Of a stretch of DNA of 64,000 nucleotides, positions 11,326 through 21,643 are shown piece by piece. The notes beneath the pieces were generated by a model, which saw nothing but the letters and a program-made list of their open reading frames with translations, had not been told where the DNA came from and ran no database searches. The stretch's first letter is position 1, and every line of letters begins with the position of its first letter. Source of the DNA: Xenoacremonium recifei (lineage: Eukaryota > Ascomycota > Sordariomycetes > Hypocreales > Nectriaceae); contig WOFQ01000015.1 of assembly GCA_012184525.1 (NCBI GenBank), forward strand, positions 124,001 through 188,000, written 5' to 3'. A program made the translations under genes and the position numbers.

Positions 11326-12328
11326 ATGGAGAACGAAGCCCCCATCCCCATCCCCGCACACGACGTCCACGATGACACCCTCGGCGGCATAGAAGGCTCG
11401 CCCCATCTGGCGTCCAGCAACGGCTTCCGCCACCAGCAGAGCCAATCATTAGACCATGGCCTGGCCAACAGCCCGCGGCAGGAAGAAGAGCCTGCATCCC
11501 GATATACACCTCCGGTGCAGAGTGCTCTCAGCATTTCACGGCCGGCGAGCGGTCTCTCAAACCCAGGCCCTCAGCAATCCTACAGTAACAGCAACAGCGA
11601 ATACCGACAAGGGTCAGCAGAGGCATCGAATGGTCGGAACCATGTAGTCATCAAAGTCGGGATGGTGGGCGACGCACAAATCGGCAAGACGTCTCTCATG
11701 GTAAAGTACGTCGAGGGCAGCTGGGACGAGGACTACATCCAGACCCTGGGCGTCAACTTCATGGAGAAGACCATCTCCATCCGAAACACCGAGATCACCT
11801 TCTCCATCTGGGACCTTGGTGGCCAGCGGGAGTTTGTCAACATGCTGCCGCTGGTCTGTAACGACGCCGTCGCCATTCTCTTCATGTTCGACCTCACCCG
11901 CAAGAGCACCTTGAATAGCATCAAGGAGTGGTATCGCCAGGGCCGAGGGTTCAACAAGACGGCTATTCCTATCCTGGTTGGCACCAAGTACGACCACTTT
12001 GTCAACTTTCCCCCTCAAGACCAAGAGGAGATCTCGAACCAGGTGGGTAACACGGACAGGGACACAACAGAAATCCTGGGTGTACTAACGAGATGGCGTA
12101 GGCGAGACGGTTTGCCAAGGCAATGAGGGCGGCTCTGATCTTCTCAAGTACAAGTCACAGCATTAACGTGCAAAAGGTGAGCATCCCTTCTCGCTAGCCG
12201 CTTGTATACGATCTCTGACATTGGCGCAGATTTTCAAGATTGTGCTATCCAAGGCCTTTGATCTCAAGTGCACCATCCCCGAGATCGAAAACGTTGGCGA
12301 GCCACTCTTGTTGTACCAATCTGTTTGA
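11326..12328 (+). CDS. Septum-promoting GTPase, Tem1/Spg1 type
   Basis: Ras-like GTPase that heads the mitotic-exit/septation-initiation network at the spindle pole body. Exons 11326-12042, 12102-12176 and 12230-12328 give 296 residues. GTPase motifs: P-loop GDAQIGKTS (about 115-123), TLGVNF, switch II WDLGGQREF, and TKYD in place of the common NKxD, as in this subfamily. The last two exons restore the diagnostic tail SINVQKIFKIVLSKAFDL and a short C-terminus without a CaaX box. Intron 1 has a perfect ACTAAC branch at about 12084-12089. The start is set at ATG 11326 (GACACCATGG). The roughly 105 residues before the GTPase domain are low-complexity Ser/Gln/Pro and not conserved as far as I know. 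In-frame sequence upstream begins with TTG only. Confidence 0.92.
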
Positions 12329-13396
12329 TGAAACGATGGATGGGGCTCAACCCCAATCTTGATGTAGGGGTGAGCTGCGATGCAGATTATGTCTCCGCGA
12401 CGTATTTTCGACCTCAAGGAAGACCACTGGATGCATGAAGATGAATGCATCATGTTTTGATATCACGAAAACCATCGGCGATGTTCCTTTCTCCATCCCC
12501 ACCACCACTGCTGGAAATATTGCATTGAGAAACGAAGAAAGTAAATCATGCACAAGGAGGCACACATCTGGGCTGGCCAAGCTGGCTTTTAGAAAGAGAG
12601 AGAAGAGAGATATCTAGTCAAAGACTCATTTGTACTTCCAAACCTCCACAAACAACTTTTTCTTTGTCAAATCACGCATGGAACATCTTCCCATTCCTTT
12701 CCACCCTTCTGCTTAACTTTGCTCTCGAGATTTTCTTCAAGTTGTGTCTTATTACTGGGGAATAACGGCCAAGGCAGGCAACCAGCCCCCTGTGCCATGG
12801 AGGATACACGGATGGACGTTTGGCGCTCTCGCCTGCGCGTTGTTTGATGCGCCCAAAGTTATTGTAACTGTTTACTGTCTATTTGGAGGAAGGTTCGGGG
12901 ATGTGCCATGGAAACAGACATCATATTTGTAATTGACGGAACATGGCTTGGGGATGAGATCAGGAGAGCATAACAACATGCTCTCGGCTGTATTTGATGT
13001 GGGTTGGGGGAGGTATCTTGGTTCGACATATTAAACCGAAATGAGTTGGTTGGAGAGCGGCAGACAATAAAGACAAAATATTTTGTTGACAATGACACGA
13101 GCTGTCAAAACAAAAGTTATTGGAAAATACCTCTCAACTCCTTGCTCCTTCATCAAGACTACCAGCACTTACTCCAACACCTTGCCTGTGCTTCAGGAGA
13201 ACCCCCATCAAACTAGACATCAACGCTCATATTCAGGGCAAACACTTATTCACAAAAAGAATTCACAGAAAGATCCTAAAGGTAATACATATAATTTTGT
13301 CGAATTCCAAAACTAACATTAAGAGATACCTCATAACTTCATGAGATGTAGCAATGTATCCACCAGCCACTTAGCCAACTCCTGAAGACCCCCGCC
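12329..13396. other. Convergent intergenic region
   Basis: 1.07 kb between the stops of the GTPase gene (+) and a membrane protein gene (-). It becomes AT-richer from about 12,600. The short frames present have no recognisable domain. No gene is called. Confidence 0.5.
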
Positions 13397-14323
13397 TCAA
13401 ATCCATTCGCCCTCAGGATAGATGGGAGGTTCGCTGCGTACTCTCCCCGCAAATGCTTCGCTAGGTCTTCTCCCCGGCGGCACAGGCGGCAAGCGGAGTG
13501 GCTGAAGTCGACCATCGGCCAACTCCTGCGCCTGTGTGCGTGCAAGCCGCTTCTCCCTCACTCCCTTCTGCTGCTTCCAGCGTTGTGGAACCGAGATAGG
13601 AGGATGCGAGGTGCCCTGTTCTCTCGGCGTGGGAGGTAGGGGTTTGCTGGAGAGGTCAACCTCAGATGGCTCGTTTCGCAACGGTGAGGGCGTGTATCCT
13701 GACGATGAGGCGTGGCCGTAAGATGACGGTTGACCGGAGGATGAAGGGTATGCGGGTGTCGAGGTGCTGGTTGTGATTCCGGATTGTTGCGTAGACGTTG
13801 CCTGTGGCACACTACGCTTCACGTATCTGTCTACACCGCTAATAGAGAAGCGCTCGGCTTGCACTCTCCAGTAGTTGACCTGAGCGTCCAGTGTACGCAT
13901 GCAAGTGTGGAACACCTTCTCGGAAACCCTCTGGGCCTCCATCACGTCCTCAGAAGGGGCGTTTTTCTTAGGATCATACGCCGCAGTTAAATCGGCTCTT
14001 TCCTGCTCAAGCTGGTCATATCGCCGAGCTCGCAGTGCAAGACGGTCGGCACATGCTGTCCGGTACCCTTTCATGGCCTCGCCCCAGGCCACATGATTGG
14101 AATCGTGCCGATTAATGGAACTTAGCTCTATGCCGGTTTCCTTCTCCAACTTGCGGCGTTCCCACCACCGGTTGAACCAGATCACTCCAAGGGCGATGAG
14201 GAGCGCAACGATGATAGCGCTCCCGGTGTATGCGATGATTCGACCCTTTATATCTGGGGGCGGAACAACAGATGGGGCCGAAGGAGAGTCAGAGCCCTCT
14301 GTGGTTTGCGGGAGAGGAGCCAT
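13397..14323 (-). CDS. Hypothetical single-pass membrane protein
   Basis: I do not recognise this gene. It is one exon of 308 residues. The N-terminus is short and Pro/Ser-rich (about 1-25), followed by one hydrophobic segment at about 30-50 (YTGSAIIVALLIALGVIWF), then a basic stop-transfer stretch (RWWERRKLEK). A helical, charged region follows (about 60-165, with repeated Arg and Glu). The rest, about 170-308, is Ser/Pro/Thr-rich and looks disordered. A type III membrane orientation with a cytosolic C-terminus is inferred from the positive charge after the segment. The ATG at 14323 is the first in frame. A TATAAAG lies about 165 nt upstream. Confidence 0.72.
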   Translation of the reverse strand: MAPLPQTTEGSDSPSAPSVVPPPDIKGRIIAYTGSAIIVALLIALGVIWFNRWWERRKLEKETGIELSSINRHDSNHVAWGEAMKGYRTACADRLALRARRYDQLEQERADLTAAYDPKKNAPSEDVMEAQRVSEKVFHTCMRTLDAQVNYWRVQAERFSISGVDRYVKRSVPQATSTQQSGITTSTSTPAYPSSSGQPSSYGHASSSGYTPSPLRNEPSEVDLSSKPLPPTPREQGTSHPPISVPQRWKQQKGVREKRLARTQAQELADGRLQPLRLPPVPPGRRPSEAFAGRVRSEPPIYPEGEWI

Positions 14324-15187
14324 TCTAGATGAATGGCGGTCGATTTTTTAGGTTTTTTATCGTAGGGACTCGCACAGAGAGAGAGGTCGTAAGGGCGACC
14401 AAGTTCTAGACGTTAATCTAGTTGCGAGAAGTCTAGAAGTTGGTATCCAAGAAAAGAATTCGAAGGAAAGTTGATGTACACGCCAAGTCTTTATAAAGAA
14501 GAAACTCTTCTCTCATGTTCTGTGATCTCTCTACTCAATGTCGACCAATGTTTCCGGAATCGCTTATTAGTTGCCGATACTTGGGGCAGTACCCAGTAAT
14601 ACCGAATGTCTTTGTCTTCATAGTTCCAAGAGACGTGAGGTTGTTTATAATCACATGATGGGGTGATTCTTGAACAATGAAGACAAAGGAACGATAAGTG
14701 CTGTGTATCTATTCTACGGTGGTTTCTGCTGGTTTGGGCTCTTTGAACTAGTGCAGTGAGATAACGAAACCTTCAAAACGCGCTCTTTGCATCTCACATT
14801 TGAAAGGGCTTGGTTATTGATAGGAAGAGAAAATGTCTGACAAACTGAAGCTTTTTTTTGGTGTGACATCAATGGTTATGCATAGTTGTGATAGACGCAA
14901 CTGTCACTGTCGTCTTTTTGAAAGAGCAACGTCACGGATTTCAATTTACTTGGGCTCTAAAATCATCTGCTTCGTATACAAGTCATGTAAACTAAACAAG
15001 AACTCTATATCGTCACACAGAGTAAGTCAGACTAAACGTAGGTCTACTAAAATATTTCTCATTCACAATCACTTAAGACGCTAGAAAATTTATTTTTAAA
15101 GAGTTAATTGATATTTCATTCCATTCTAAGTGGTATCAGTTACAAAGCCAATCCATCCTCAAATACACCAGTCTATCTTTAAGAGTC
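14324..15187. other. AT-rich intergenic region
   Basis: 864 nt between two leftward genes. The part at 14,830-15,130 is clearly AT-richer than the neighbouring genes. No domain-bearing frame is seen. It could be old transposon debris, but I cannot identify any. Confidence 0.45.
14489..14495 (-). promoter_or_regulatory. Possible TATA element
   Basis: TATAAAG on the minus strand inside the palindrome CTTTATAAAG, about 165 nt upstream of the ATG at 14323. Placement is plausible; function is untested. Confidence 0.35.
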
Positions 15188-15484
15188 TTAGGTTCTTGCC
15201 TGGACGTTACCGCCTCGGGGCAGCCCTGTCAGTTCAGTGGCTGCCCTCGCCTGATTCTCTAAATCCCCTCGTCTCGTCTTTCTGCGCAACTTCCACTTTG
15301 TCCAAGCGGCTACACCGCAGCCGTAAATGCCGAAAAGTAGCATGAAGCTTACTATCGCTACCACTATCCACATCACGACCTTCCAATTACTTTTAGGGTC
15401 GCTAGCGGAGGCGAGCGCGCCGCTCGCGCCGGCCAAAGCGCCCCGGGCTTCGTAAAAACTGCCGGCGCCGATATCCATGAACAT
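15188..15484 (-). CDS. Small hypothetical membrane protein
   Basis: 98 residues, single exon, not recognised. The first 30 residues are Ala/Gly/Ser-rich. One strong transmembrane segment follows at about 34-58 (VVMWIVVAIVSFMLLFGIYG), then a very basic segment (KWKLRRKTRRGD) and a short polar tail. An ATG pair opens the frame (MFMDIGAG). Base composition in the frame is GC-richer than the flanks, which supports a real gene. Small size and absence of a known domain keep confidence moderate. Confidence 0.55.
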   Translation of the reverse strand: MFMDIGAGSFYEARGALAGASGALASASDPKSNWKVVMWIVVAIVSFMLLFGIYGCGVAAWTKWKLRRKTRRGDLENQARAATELTGLPRGGNVQART

Positions 15485-16107
15485 TTTGTAATGTTAAGTG
15501 TTGATTTATGATGGGTTGGTGATGGGTTGTGAAGTGGAAAGTGGACAGAGAGCCGCTTGACTCTCTAAACACTTGCTGTAGTAGGTGTCTACGATTATTG
15601 CTGGGTTCTCAAGAGTCAGTAAATGGTTCTTGCGACGAGTGTGAGTGTTGCTGTGTGAGTATGAAGATTTGGTTTGTGGTTGTTGTCTCTCAAAATGAGA
15701 GGGCCCGGTGTATAAATACTTCAGAACAGAACACTGAGGTGTCAAAGATTTTGCGAACACGATGAGAGGTGTTCTAAGGACTGGGAATATGTAGCCGCCT
15801 TATTTCCGGTACATAACCGCGTTGGCAGGATATGATAGAGACGGTTAGGTCATGGGTGTGTACATGTAACATGGAGGCAGGCGTCGTATCAAGAGGGCGA
15901 ATCTTGTCAGCCGGAACAGTGAGTAGATTTTGACGGAAAGGAAGGCCTGAACGGACTGAAGAGGTAGTCTAGATTTCTCCAAGCCAATAACTGATCTACC
16001 ATTTCGTAGTTGGTAGACATGTTATGTAATTTACTAACTTTATTCCTAGTAACTATAAACTCTATCCTGGGCGATGTTTACCCAAGTACGGTCAATTGTA
16101 ATAATAA
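15485..16107. other. Intergenic region
   Basis: 623 nt between two leftward genes. No supported gene or RNA is seen. Confidence 0.5.
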
Positions 16108-16866
16108 TCACATTTTCTTGATGCACTCTGCCAACCCTTCAAAGTCGTCCAACACATTTCCGTCATTTTCTCTTAAAAGTCGCTCTTGGTCTGTCTCATC
16201 AAGATCGTCCGTCCATCGCCGTATGTAAATTGTCTTCATACCAACGTCCCTAGCGGCTCTTAAATCGTAGGCATGGGCAGCAACCATAACCGCCTGGCTT
16301 GGGTCCGGAATCTGTGTCAATTCCAGCGCTTTGAGATATATCGCCGGTGTCGGCTTGGCCAGTCCCAGAAGTTCGCTTGAGAAGAGCATATCAAAGTTCA
16401 GCTTCGACGACCGGACCAAGTCGAGTTGGAGGCGAGTTGTACCGTTAGCAAGTACAAAAAGCTCGCAGCCGCATTCATTTCGGATACGATCCAGACTGTC
16501 CCGAACGTCGGGCCAAGCATTCATATGATGCCATGCTTGTACAGCTCGCGTCACTGTTTCGGTGAAACCTCCGTCCTCAAGATTCCGGAAGTGTTGTGAG
16601 ACGGATTCGTTGTTCGGTCGACTCAACACCTCTTTTAGCAAGCGAGTATGAACAACGTCGATGTCTTCTGGTGTCTCGCCTAGAGGTCTGGCGCGTATGG
16701 AATCAAAAAAGGCCTGACGCCACTCCAATGCCAAATCTGATTTCTGTGTATCGGATAGCGTTACTGGAAATTCCTTGATGACGCTGGTGTGCCAATCTAG
16801 GCAAGTACCCATAAAGTCGAAGAAGACAGCCTTCGTAGCGACTTTTCCATCATGTAAATCCGGCAT
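16108..16866 (-). CDS. HAD-superfamily hydrolase, haloacid dehalogenase type II-like
   Basis: 252 residues, single exon. Motif I FFDFMGTCLDW places the nucleophile Asp near residue 16 in the DxxGT form seen in L-2-haloacid dehalogenases. Motif II is VLANGTTRLQ, motif III is LLGLAKPTPAIY with the conserved Lys, and motif IV is VMVAAHAYDLRAARDVGM with the acidic residue. The cap lies between motifs I and II. The substrate cannot be told from sequence; the family acts on haloacids or phosphate esters. The ATG at 16866 (MPDLHDGK) is chosen because the open frame upstream of it contains no ATG. The gene sits alone in a gene-poor stretch. Confidence 0.85.
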   Translation of the reverse strand: MPDLHDGKVATKAVFFDFMGTCLDWHTSVIKEFPVTLSDTQKSDLALEWRQAFFDSIRARPLGETPEDIDVVHTRLLKEVLSRPNNESVSQHFRNLEDGGFTETVTRAVQAWHHMNAWPDVRDSLDRIRNECGCELFVLANGTTRLQLDLVRSSKLNFDMLFSSELLGLAKPTPAIYLKALELTQIPDPSQAVMVAAHAYDLRAARDVGMKTIYIRRWTDDLDETDQERLLRENDGNVLDDFEGLAECIKKM

Positions 16867-17904
16867 AATGACGGGTTGAGGGCGCTTCAATCTAGTATTC
16901 CCTCTGCTAAGTCCAACTCCCGAAAGCCGGACCTTGCCGTGGTTGTGAGAACGCAGGATGGGTTGCGGTGATGACCGACCCAACTTAGCCAGGCTCTATG
17001 TATGGGGCATGAACCGGACTTGGTCTTGGTCAGTGGAGGCCAGATTGATCAGCAATATTTGTGGTGTGAATAATGTTAGGTTTCGGAAATGGACGCAGGC
17101 TAACGAGAGGCCGATCGGAGAAAACATTGTGGATTCGGAGAATGCCTCATGGACCTAACTTGCTTATCGAGTGCAAATGACACATGGACCGGTTTTCCGT
17201 GGCAGTGAGCTGTAAAAACTTACATTTTATTTCCTACACAAGAATTATTTTCTGTATACTATAATCTTGTCACGCTTGCGCGGGGCAATAAGATAGCCTC
17301 CTAAATTAGATATCGCTGGTATTAAAATGGACCCTGCAGACTGAATTCATTGACAGAGGTAACGGTCAGAACTCCGTCGGCATCTGCTTCCAGGTAGACG
17401 AAAGAGGTCTTTTCAGACCATAAGACCACTTATCACGAGCGACTGAGCCAACGTTTGTTACTCACCCCCTTAGATGTTCCATTACGGCAGCACTCCGAAC
17501 AAACCAAAACTATACCAAATCAAATCAATATAAACCAATATAAAACCAAACCAAAATCAAGGGTATTCAAAACAATACTAGCCTGCCGTTTTGTATTGGT
17601 AGTTTTCGTATATTTTGGTAAGCTAGCCCTCGTCTATTTTCAATGAGTCGTGCTATTTGTACTCCGTACAGCCCTGTTTTGCTACTCACGCCGTCCTTAT
17701 AGAAATTCGGGTATTTATGTAAAAGGGAGGATGTGGAAATAAGAGGGAAATTACTGAAATCCACGTGACGAGCTGTATGCGTAGCAAAACAGGGCTGTAC
17801 AAATAGCAAGACTCTTCAGTTTGAGGCCCAATTTGTTCACTTGACAATTAATCTACACTGTCAACGGGACGTTCCGCGCTGGCTCTAAGTACATCAACAC
17901 AACA
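16867..17904. other. Intergenic region with AT-rich tract and MITE-like hairpin
   Basis: 1.04 kb. The part at 17,496-17,640 is low-complexity AT-rich DNA made of variants of ACCAAA and ATATAAACC. It is followed by the inverted-repeat element at 17,645-17,814 annotated separately. No gene is seen. Confidence 0.5.
17645..17814. mobile_element. MITE-like inverted-repeat element
   Basis: A 34-nt sequence at 17781-17814 is repeated inverted at 17645-17685. The pairing covers GAGTC, then TGCTATTTGTAC, then AGCCCTGTTTTGCTAC, with one mismatch. The left arm carries an extra 7 nt (TCCGTAC at 17663-17669). The 95-nt interior has no coding potential. TTCA occurs just outside each end, but no clean target-site duplication can be assigned. 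Size, long terminal inverted repeats and lack of coding fit a miniature inverted-repeat element. No related full-length transposon is present in the window. Confidence 0.6.
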
Positions 17905-19203
17905 TCAGGCCCGCGTAATAAACTCTCCAGTCTCCAGAATCCTGTCCCCAGGTTTGAGCTTGCTCTGGGGAGGGCGTTGCCAGTTCAGAACTGTCTTGCC
18001 TTGTTTTAACATCCTTTTCCTTTCCGTACTCCATAGCACTTGAAGCTCCGTGACAGGCTTACCCCCGTAGTATATGACCACTTCGGAAGGTGGTGGCTGA
18101 GGAGTATCGGGCCAGTCGATAAAATTAGGGGCGTCTTTGTAGGTAGTGATCTGTTTGCCTCCACGACGCTTTTCAGACCACTCTCTGAGAACCTCGCGAA
18201 ATTCCGAGACCGGACGGTCAAGTTGGACATCTGGGTGCTGGGTCCAATCCTTCTGTTCGATTTCCAGGACGTGTTGCTCCTCGTGCCGGACGGCACGTAG
18301 TGTTTCGTCGCGAGTGATGATCTCATACATAGTGAAAAAGACTCCCTTAATATCATTCCGCGCCTCGCTATAGCCATGCTCTCCAATCCGAACCGAGAAG
18401 TTGAAGTCGAATATCATTATGGAATCGGTTGCCTCGTCTATGAGGAGGTTTCGGGGTTTCGGGGGGCGACGTCTTGGTGAGCGACCCCATGATTCAAGTT
18501 AAGCTCATCGATGACGGTAATCAGCTGAGTGAGCCACTTGAGCTTGAAAATCCGGGATTTGTTCTCCTCAAGCGTTCCTCCAGGGACATATTCGGTTGTG
18601 AACCCAACGCATCGGCCCTCGAGCTCGTCCACGATGATCTTATCGAAGGCCACGATGTGTGGATGTTTGGGCAAGCGCATCCATAGATTCATCTCGTGCC
18701 ACACATAAGATAGGGGTTGATAGAGAAAGTAATATTTGAATACGAGCTATGACTAGTTAGATCCTACACAACCATGCCAGTCTCTGGGAGGTGCTTACCT
18801 TCTTGTCAGGGTCTGGGGATCGTAGGCATCTCACAATATCCACCAGTGGGCCTATTCGGTCAAGCTCTTCCAGCTCTGACCTTGAGATCGCTTCGATTCC
18901 GTCGGGACGCTCGGTTGCTTCGAGAGGAGGGTGGTATGGGCATAAGGTGTTATCGTCTTCTTGATTGGTGGACGTTGAGACCAAGTCACCTTGCGGTGAA
19001 ACCCGAATCTTGAAGACATCCGGTGCGAGATCATCGATGTGTTTTTGGAGTTGCTCGATTGCTGGGTCTTCTGATTCGAGCTCCTCATCCATGGTGACGG
19101 AAATAAGGCGACGTTGGTCCCAATCCATAATGTGCCAAGTACTTGGGCCTCCAGGGTAAATATTACCGCTGGGAGCGAAGAATCTCTCTTCCGGCTTCAG
19201 CAT
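17905..19203 (-). pseudogene. Protein-kinase-like gene, frameshifted by an 8-bp duplication
   Basis: Atypical fungal protein-kinase-like family. Exon 1 is 19203-18799, the intron is 18798-18747 (GTAAGC, branch TCTAAC, ACCEPTOR ATAG), and the second exon runs 18746-17905. The kinase landmarks are HPHIVAFDKIIVDELEG, the hinge-like EYVPGGTLEENKSR, the catalytic loop HQDVAPRN, and a DFN in place of DFG (IFDFNFSVRIGEHG). Right after HQDVAPRN the 8-mer GGTTTCGG (plus strand) occurs twice in tandem at 18447-18462. One copy too many shifts the frame and gives an early stop four codons later. Upstream and downstream segments are in register again if 8 nt are discounted, and the full length would then be 412 residues. 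No GT..AG pair here removes the copy. This is therefore a recent pseudogene, or a sequencing error at a tandem repeat. Confidence 0.75.
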
Positions 19204-21163
19204 CGTGGGTTGGTGGTGTTGCGAACAATGATGGTGTTCGGCGGGGCCGGGTGAAAAGCAATCAGGAAGAAAAGTTGGAATAGATTGGGCGTAGGGAAGT
19301 AAACGAGGGTGATCGAGACTGATAATGTGAGGTATCTTATGAAAGTCGCGCGTATTGAAACAACCTGACCTCTGGCCGCACGGGCCCATACTAAAAGGTT
19401 CCCGACCCTTGCAGCCATACATTTCTTGGATAGGCGTTGGATTCTTTTCCATTGTCTTGTTCTTTAATGGCTTTGCCGTGTTCACTCCTTTATTTCAGCC
19501 TACATAGGCATACCGTAAGACCAGACCCATTCCTCTTCCATTGTGGCTAGTATCTTTACTACTTTCTTCATCATCTGGAGAATTGTCGGGAAAGCAAGAA
19601 TGGTTCCAATTTCCAAAATCGATCTTTACACAGGTCGGGTTAACGATGAATATGAGGCAGATACAAAGGGCAAGAGTTGGGTTAAGAGAATCCTTTCCAA
19701 AGTTCTTTGACCCTGGGCATAGTAGCCTAGAAGCTGATTCGGATGATGGTAATACCTTCTGAATCCAACAACATATGTCGCTCTCACAGTTCTGAATACA
19801 TGCTGGTCACATTATGGCTCTCCATCGGACGATAACATTAAACTGTGAACCTTGGTTGTGAATCGTATATGCTCATAATTGCTATAATATTATTACAAGT
19901 CGATGTGTATTAAGTAGAGACAGTATTGCGAGGGCTCTTTATTTGTGCAAGTGTCGCACATCATGAGAAGCTCATCATGGTTGGGCATCCACCCTAAACT
20001 GACGAGCGATAAGAACGCAGGGTCCTGTGTAGGACTAGAGAGTCAGCTTCTTAACCAGACGAGCCCTTACCTGGTTCTCATGGCGGGCCGGCAATCATGC
20101 TGCATTCCAAAGCTGAGACCCAGACCCGTGTCTCGTTCCCTAACACTGGTGTTGTGCGCCGCCTCTCCTCCACAACTTCACATCCCCTCTTCACGAACCA
20201 AACAAACAAGTAAACAAGACAAAACAAAACAAGCAAAACAAGAAAAGGAAAAACAATACTACAAAAAGGCGCAGACGCCCTCTTAAATACTCCCTCATCG
20301 TCCCACCGCCGGAAGCTTCGGGGTGGACCCCTCATCCAGTTCCTCCAAATGGCCATCAGCTGGCATCTTACGGGCTGGGCTGTCCGCTAGCCAAGCGACG
20401 ATCAGCACTCTATTTACTCCGTATTTACCTTCCGAGATCTAGATCTGCTGGGGTCCACGCGACTTACACGGCTTTTGCACATGACTTCTTCTCTGGAATG
20501 CATATGCTGTCAGGCAGCGCTGAGGGGCAGAGGCAGTGAGACATCACGGACGATGCAAAACATCACGGGTTCGGTGAGAGGGCAGGCTGTGTGTGTCGAG
20601 GAGGAAGGGAAGGCCCTCATCCTCCGTTTGGGCCGCTCGGAAAGTCGAGGGCTGGTACTCATATTGCTTCCTTCTTTCTCTAGCCAGTGCATCCGTCTGC
20701 ATACCAAAATATATCTTGAAATGACATGAATGACCATTCAAGGGTTCTGTACTCCTCCACTCCGTCCAAATACATGCAGAGCGCCTCTCGTGTCGTGAGC
20801 TCAAGATGATGAACAGGTCCTGCTTGAAAATAAAATGAAACTCCACAAACGCCTCTTCCATGATGCTGTGAAAAATCCCAGTGCTTTGCCGCACAGCGAA
20901 TGAACAGAAATCCGGCCAATTAAAAGATATGTACAAGGGTCGAATTAGGACAGTAGACAAGGATGTCCTAGTTTATGGTCCGTCCGTATGTATATGTTGG
21001 TGATTGTTTCTCTTGTCGGTATTTTCTTCGTTTTTTTGGTGGTTTGCCAATAGGGTATCTCATGTTTGAAAAATCCGAAAGACGAAGGTAATTCCGGGAT
21101 CACACTCCCGGTGAGAATTTGAAGTCGTGGTGGTGATGTTGGTGGTAGAGGCAATGGCGCTCT
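19204..21163. other. Intergenic region
   Basis: 1.96 kb between two leftward genes. It includes an A-rich low-complexity run (20,211-20,262) and a TACTCCGTA motif at 20,415-20,423. Open frames on both strands in 20,475-20,960 overlap and have no domain. The right part may be the 3' UTR of the gene at 21,164. Confidence 0.5.
20211..20262. repeat. A-rich low-complexity tract (AACAA/AAACAAG variants)
   Basis: About 50 nt made of imperfect ACAAG and AAAACAA units on the plus strand. Non-coding. Confidence 0.7.
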
Positions 21164-21643
21164 TTATTGTTTCTTATCCTCACCCCAGATGTGCGCGTGC
21201 AGTGGCTTGCTGATTCCGAACCCGACGCCGACAGCAATGCCGATAATGAGCAGGGCGATCAAGACTTTCGCGATGATTCGGTTCCGTTGGCTCAAACGGG
21301 CCAAGCAGGTGCATCCACGCTTTCGCTTCGCCAGCTTGGCTTGCTTCTTCCAGTGGTCTTTGCCAGGCCACACTTGACAATCGCTCTTCTTGGTAGTGGT
21401 GTTTTTGAGCATGCACGTCTCCGTCGAGCGGGTATGGGCCATGGCTTCGATATCGGTGTCGAAGGGGTTGCCGCTCTTGTCAGATTGCGGCGTCGAGACG
21501 TTGCTCACTCTAGGAGTCCGCTCGTCGGGCGAAGGACAGGCAGTGGTGGCGCTGGAAAGCGCCGCCTTCTCGGGGACGGCGACATTGGTGTCTGGGCGAG
21601 GGGAGCTGTCCGGGACGGACAGCTTCTCGTAGTTGGAAGGCAT
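21164..21643 (-). CDS. Hypothetical tail-anchored-like membrane protein
   Basis: 159 residues, single exon. Residues 1-65 are polar, Ser/Pro/Thr-rich and probably disordered. Residues 80-118 hold a Cys/Lys/Arg-rich block with CQVWPGKDHWKKQ and RKRGCTC. A single hydrophobic segment follows at about 123-145 (VLIALLIIGIAVGVGFGIS), with a short tail after it. I do not know its function. The cysteine-basic block before a near-terminal membrane segment resembles uncharacterised mould proteins I recall. Topology (N-terminus cytosolic) is inferred from the positive charge before the membrane segment. Confidence 0.68.
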   Translation of the reverse strand: MPSNYEKLSVPDSSPRPDTNVAVPEKAALSSATTACPSPDERTPRVSNVSTPQSDKSGNPFDTDIEAMAHTRSTETCMLKNTTTKKSDCQVWPGKDHWKKQAKLAKRKRGCTCLARLSQRNRIIAKVLIALLIIGIAVGVGFGISKPLHAHIWGEDKKQ

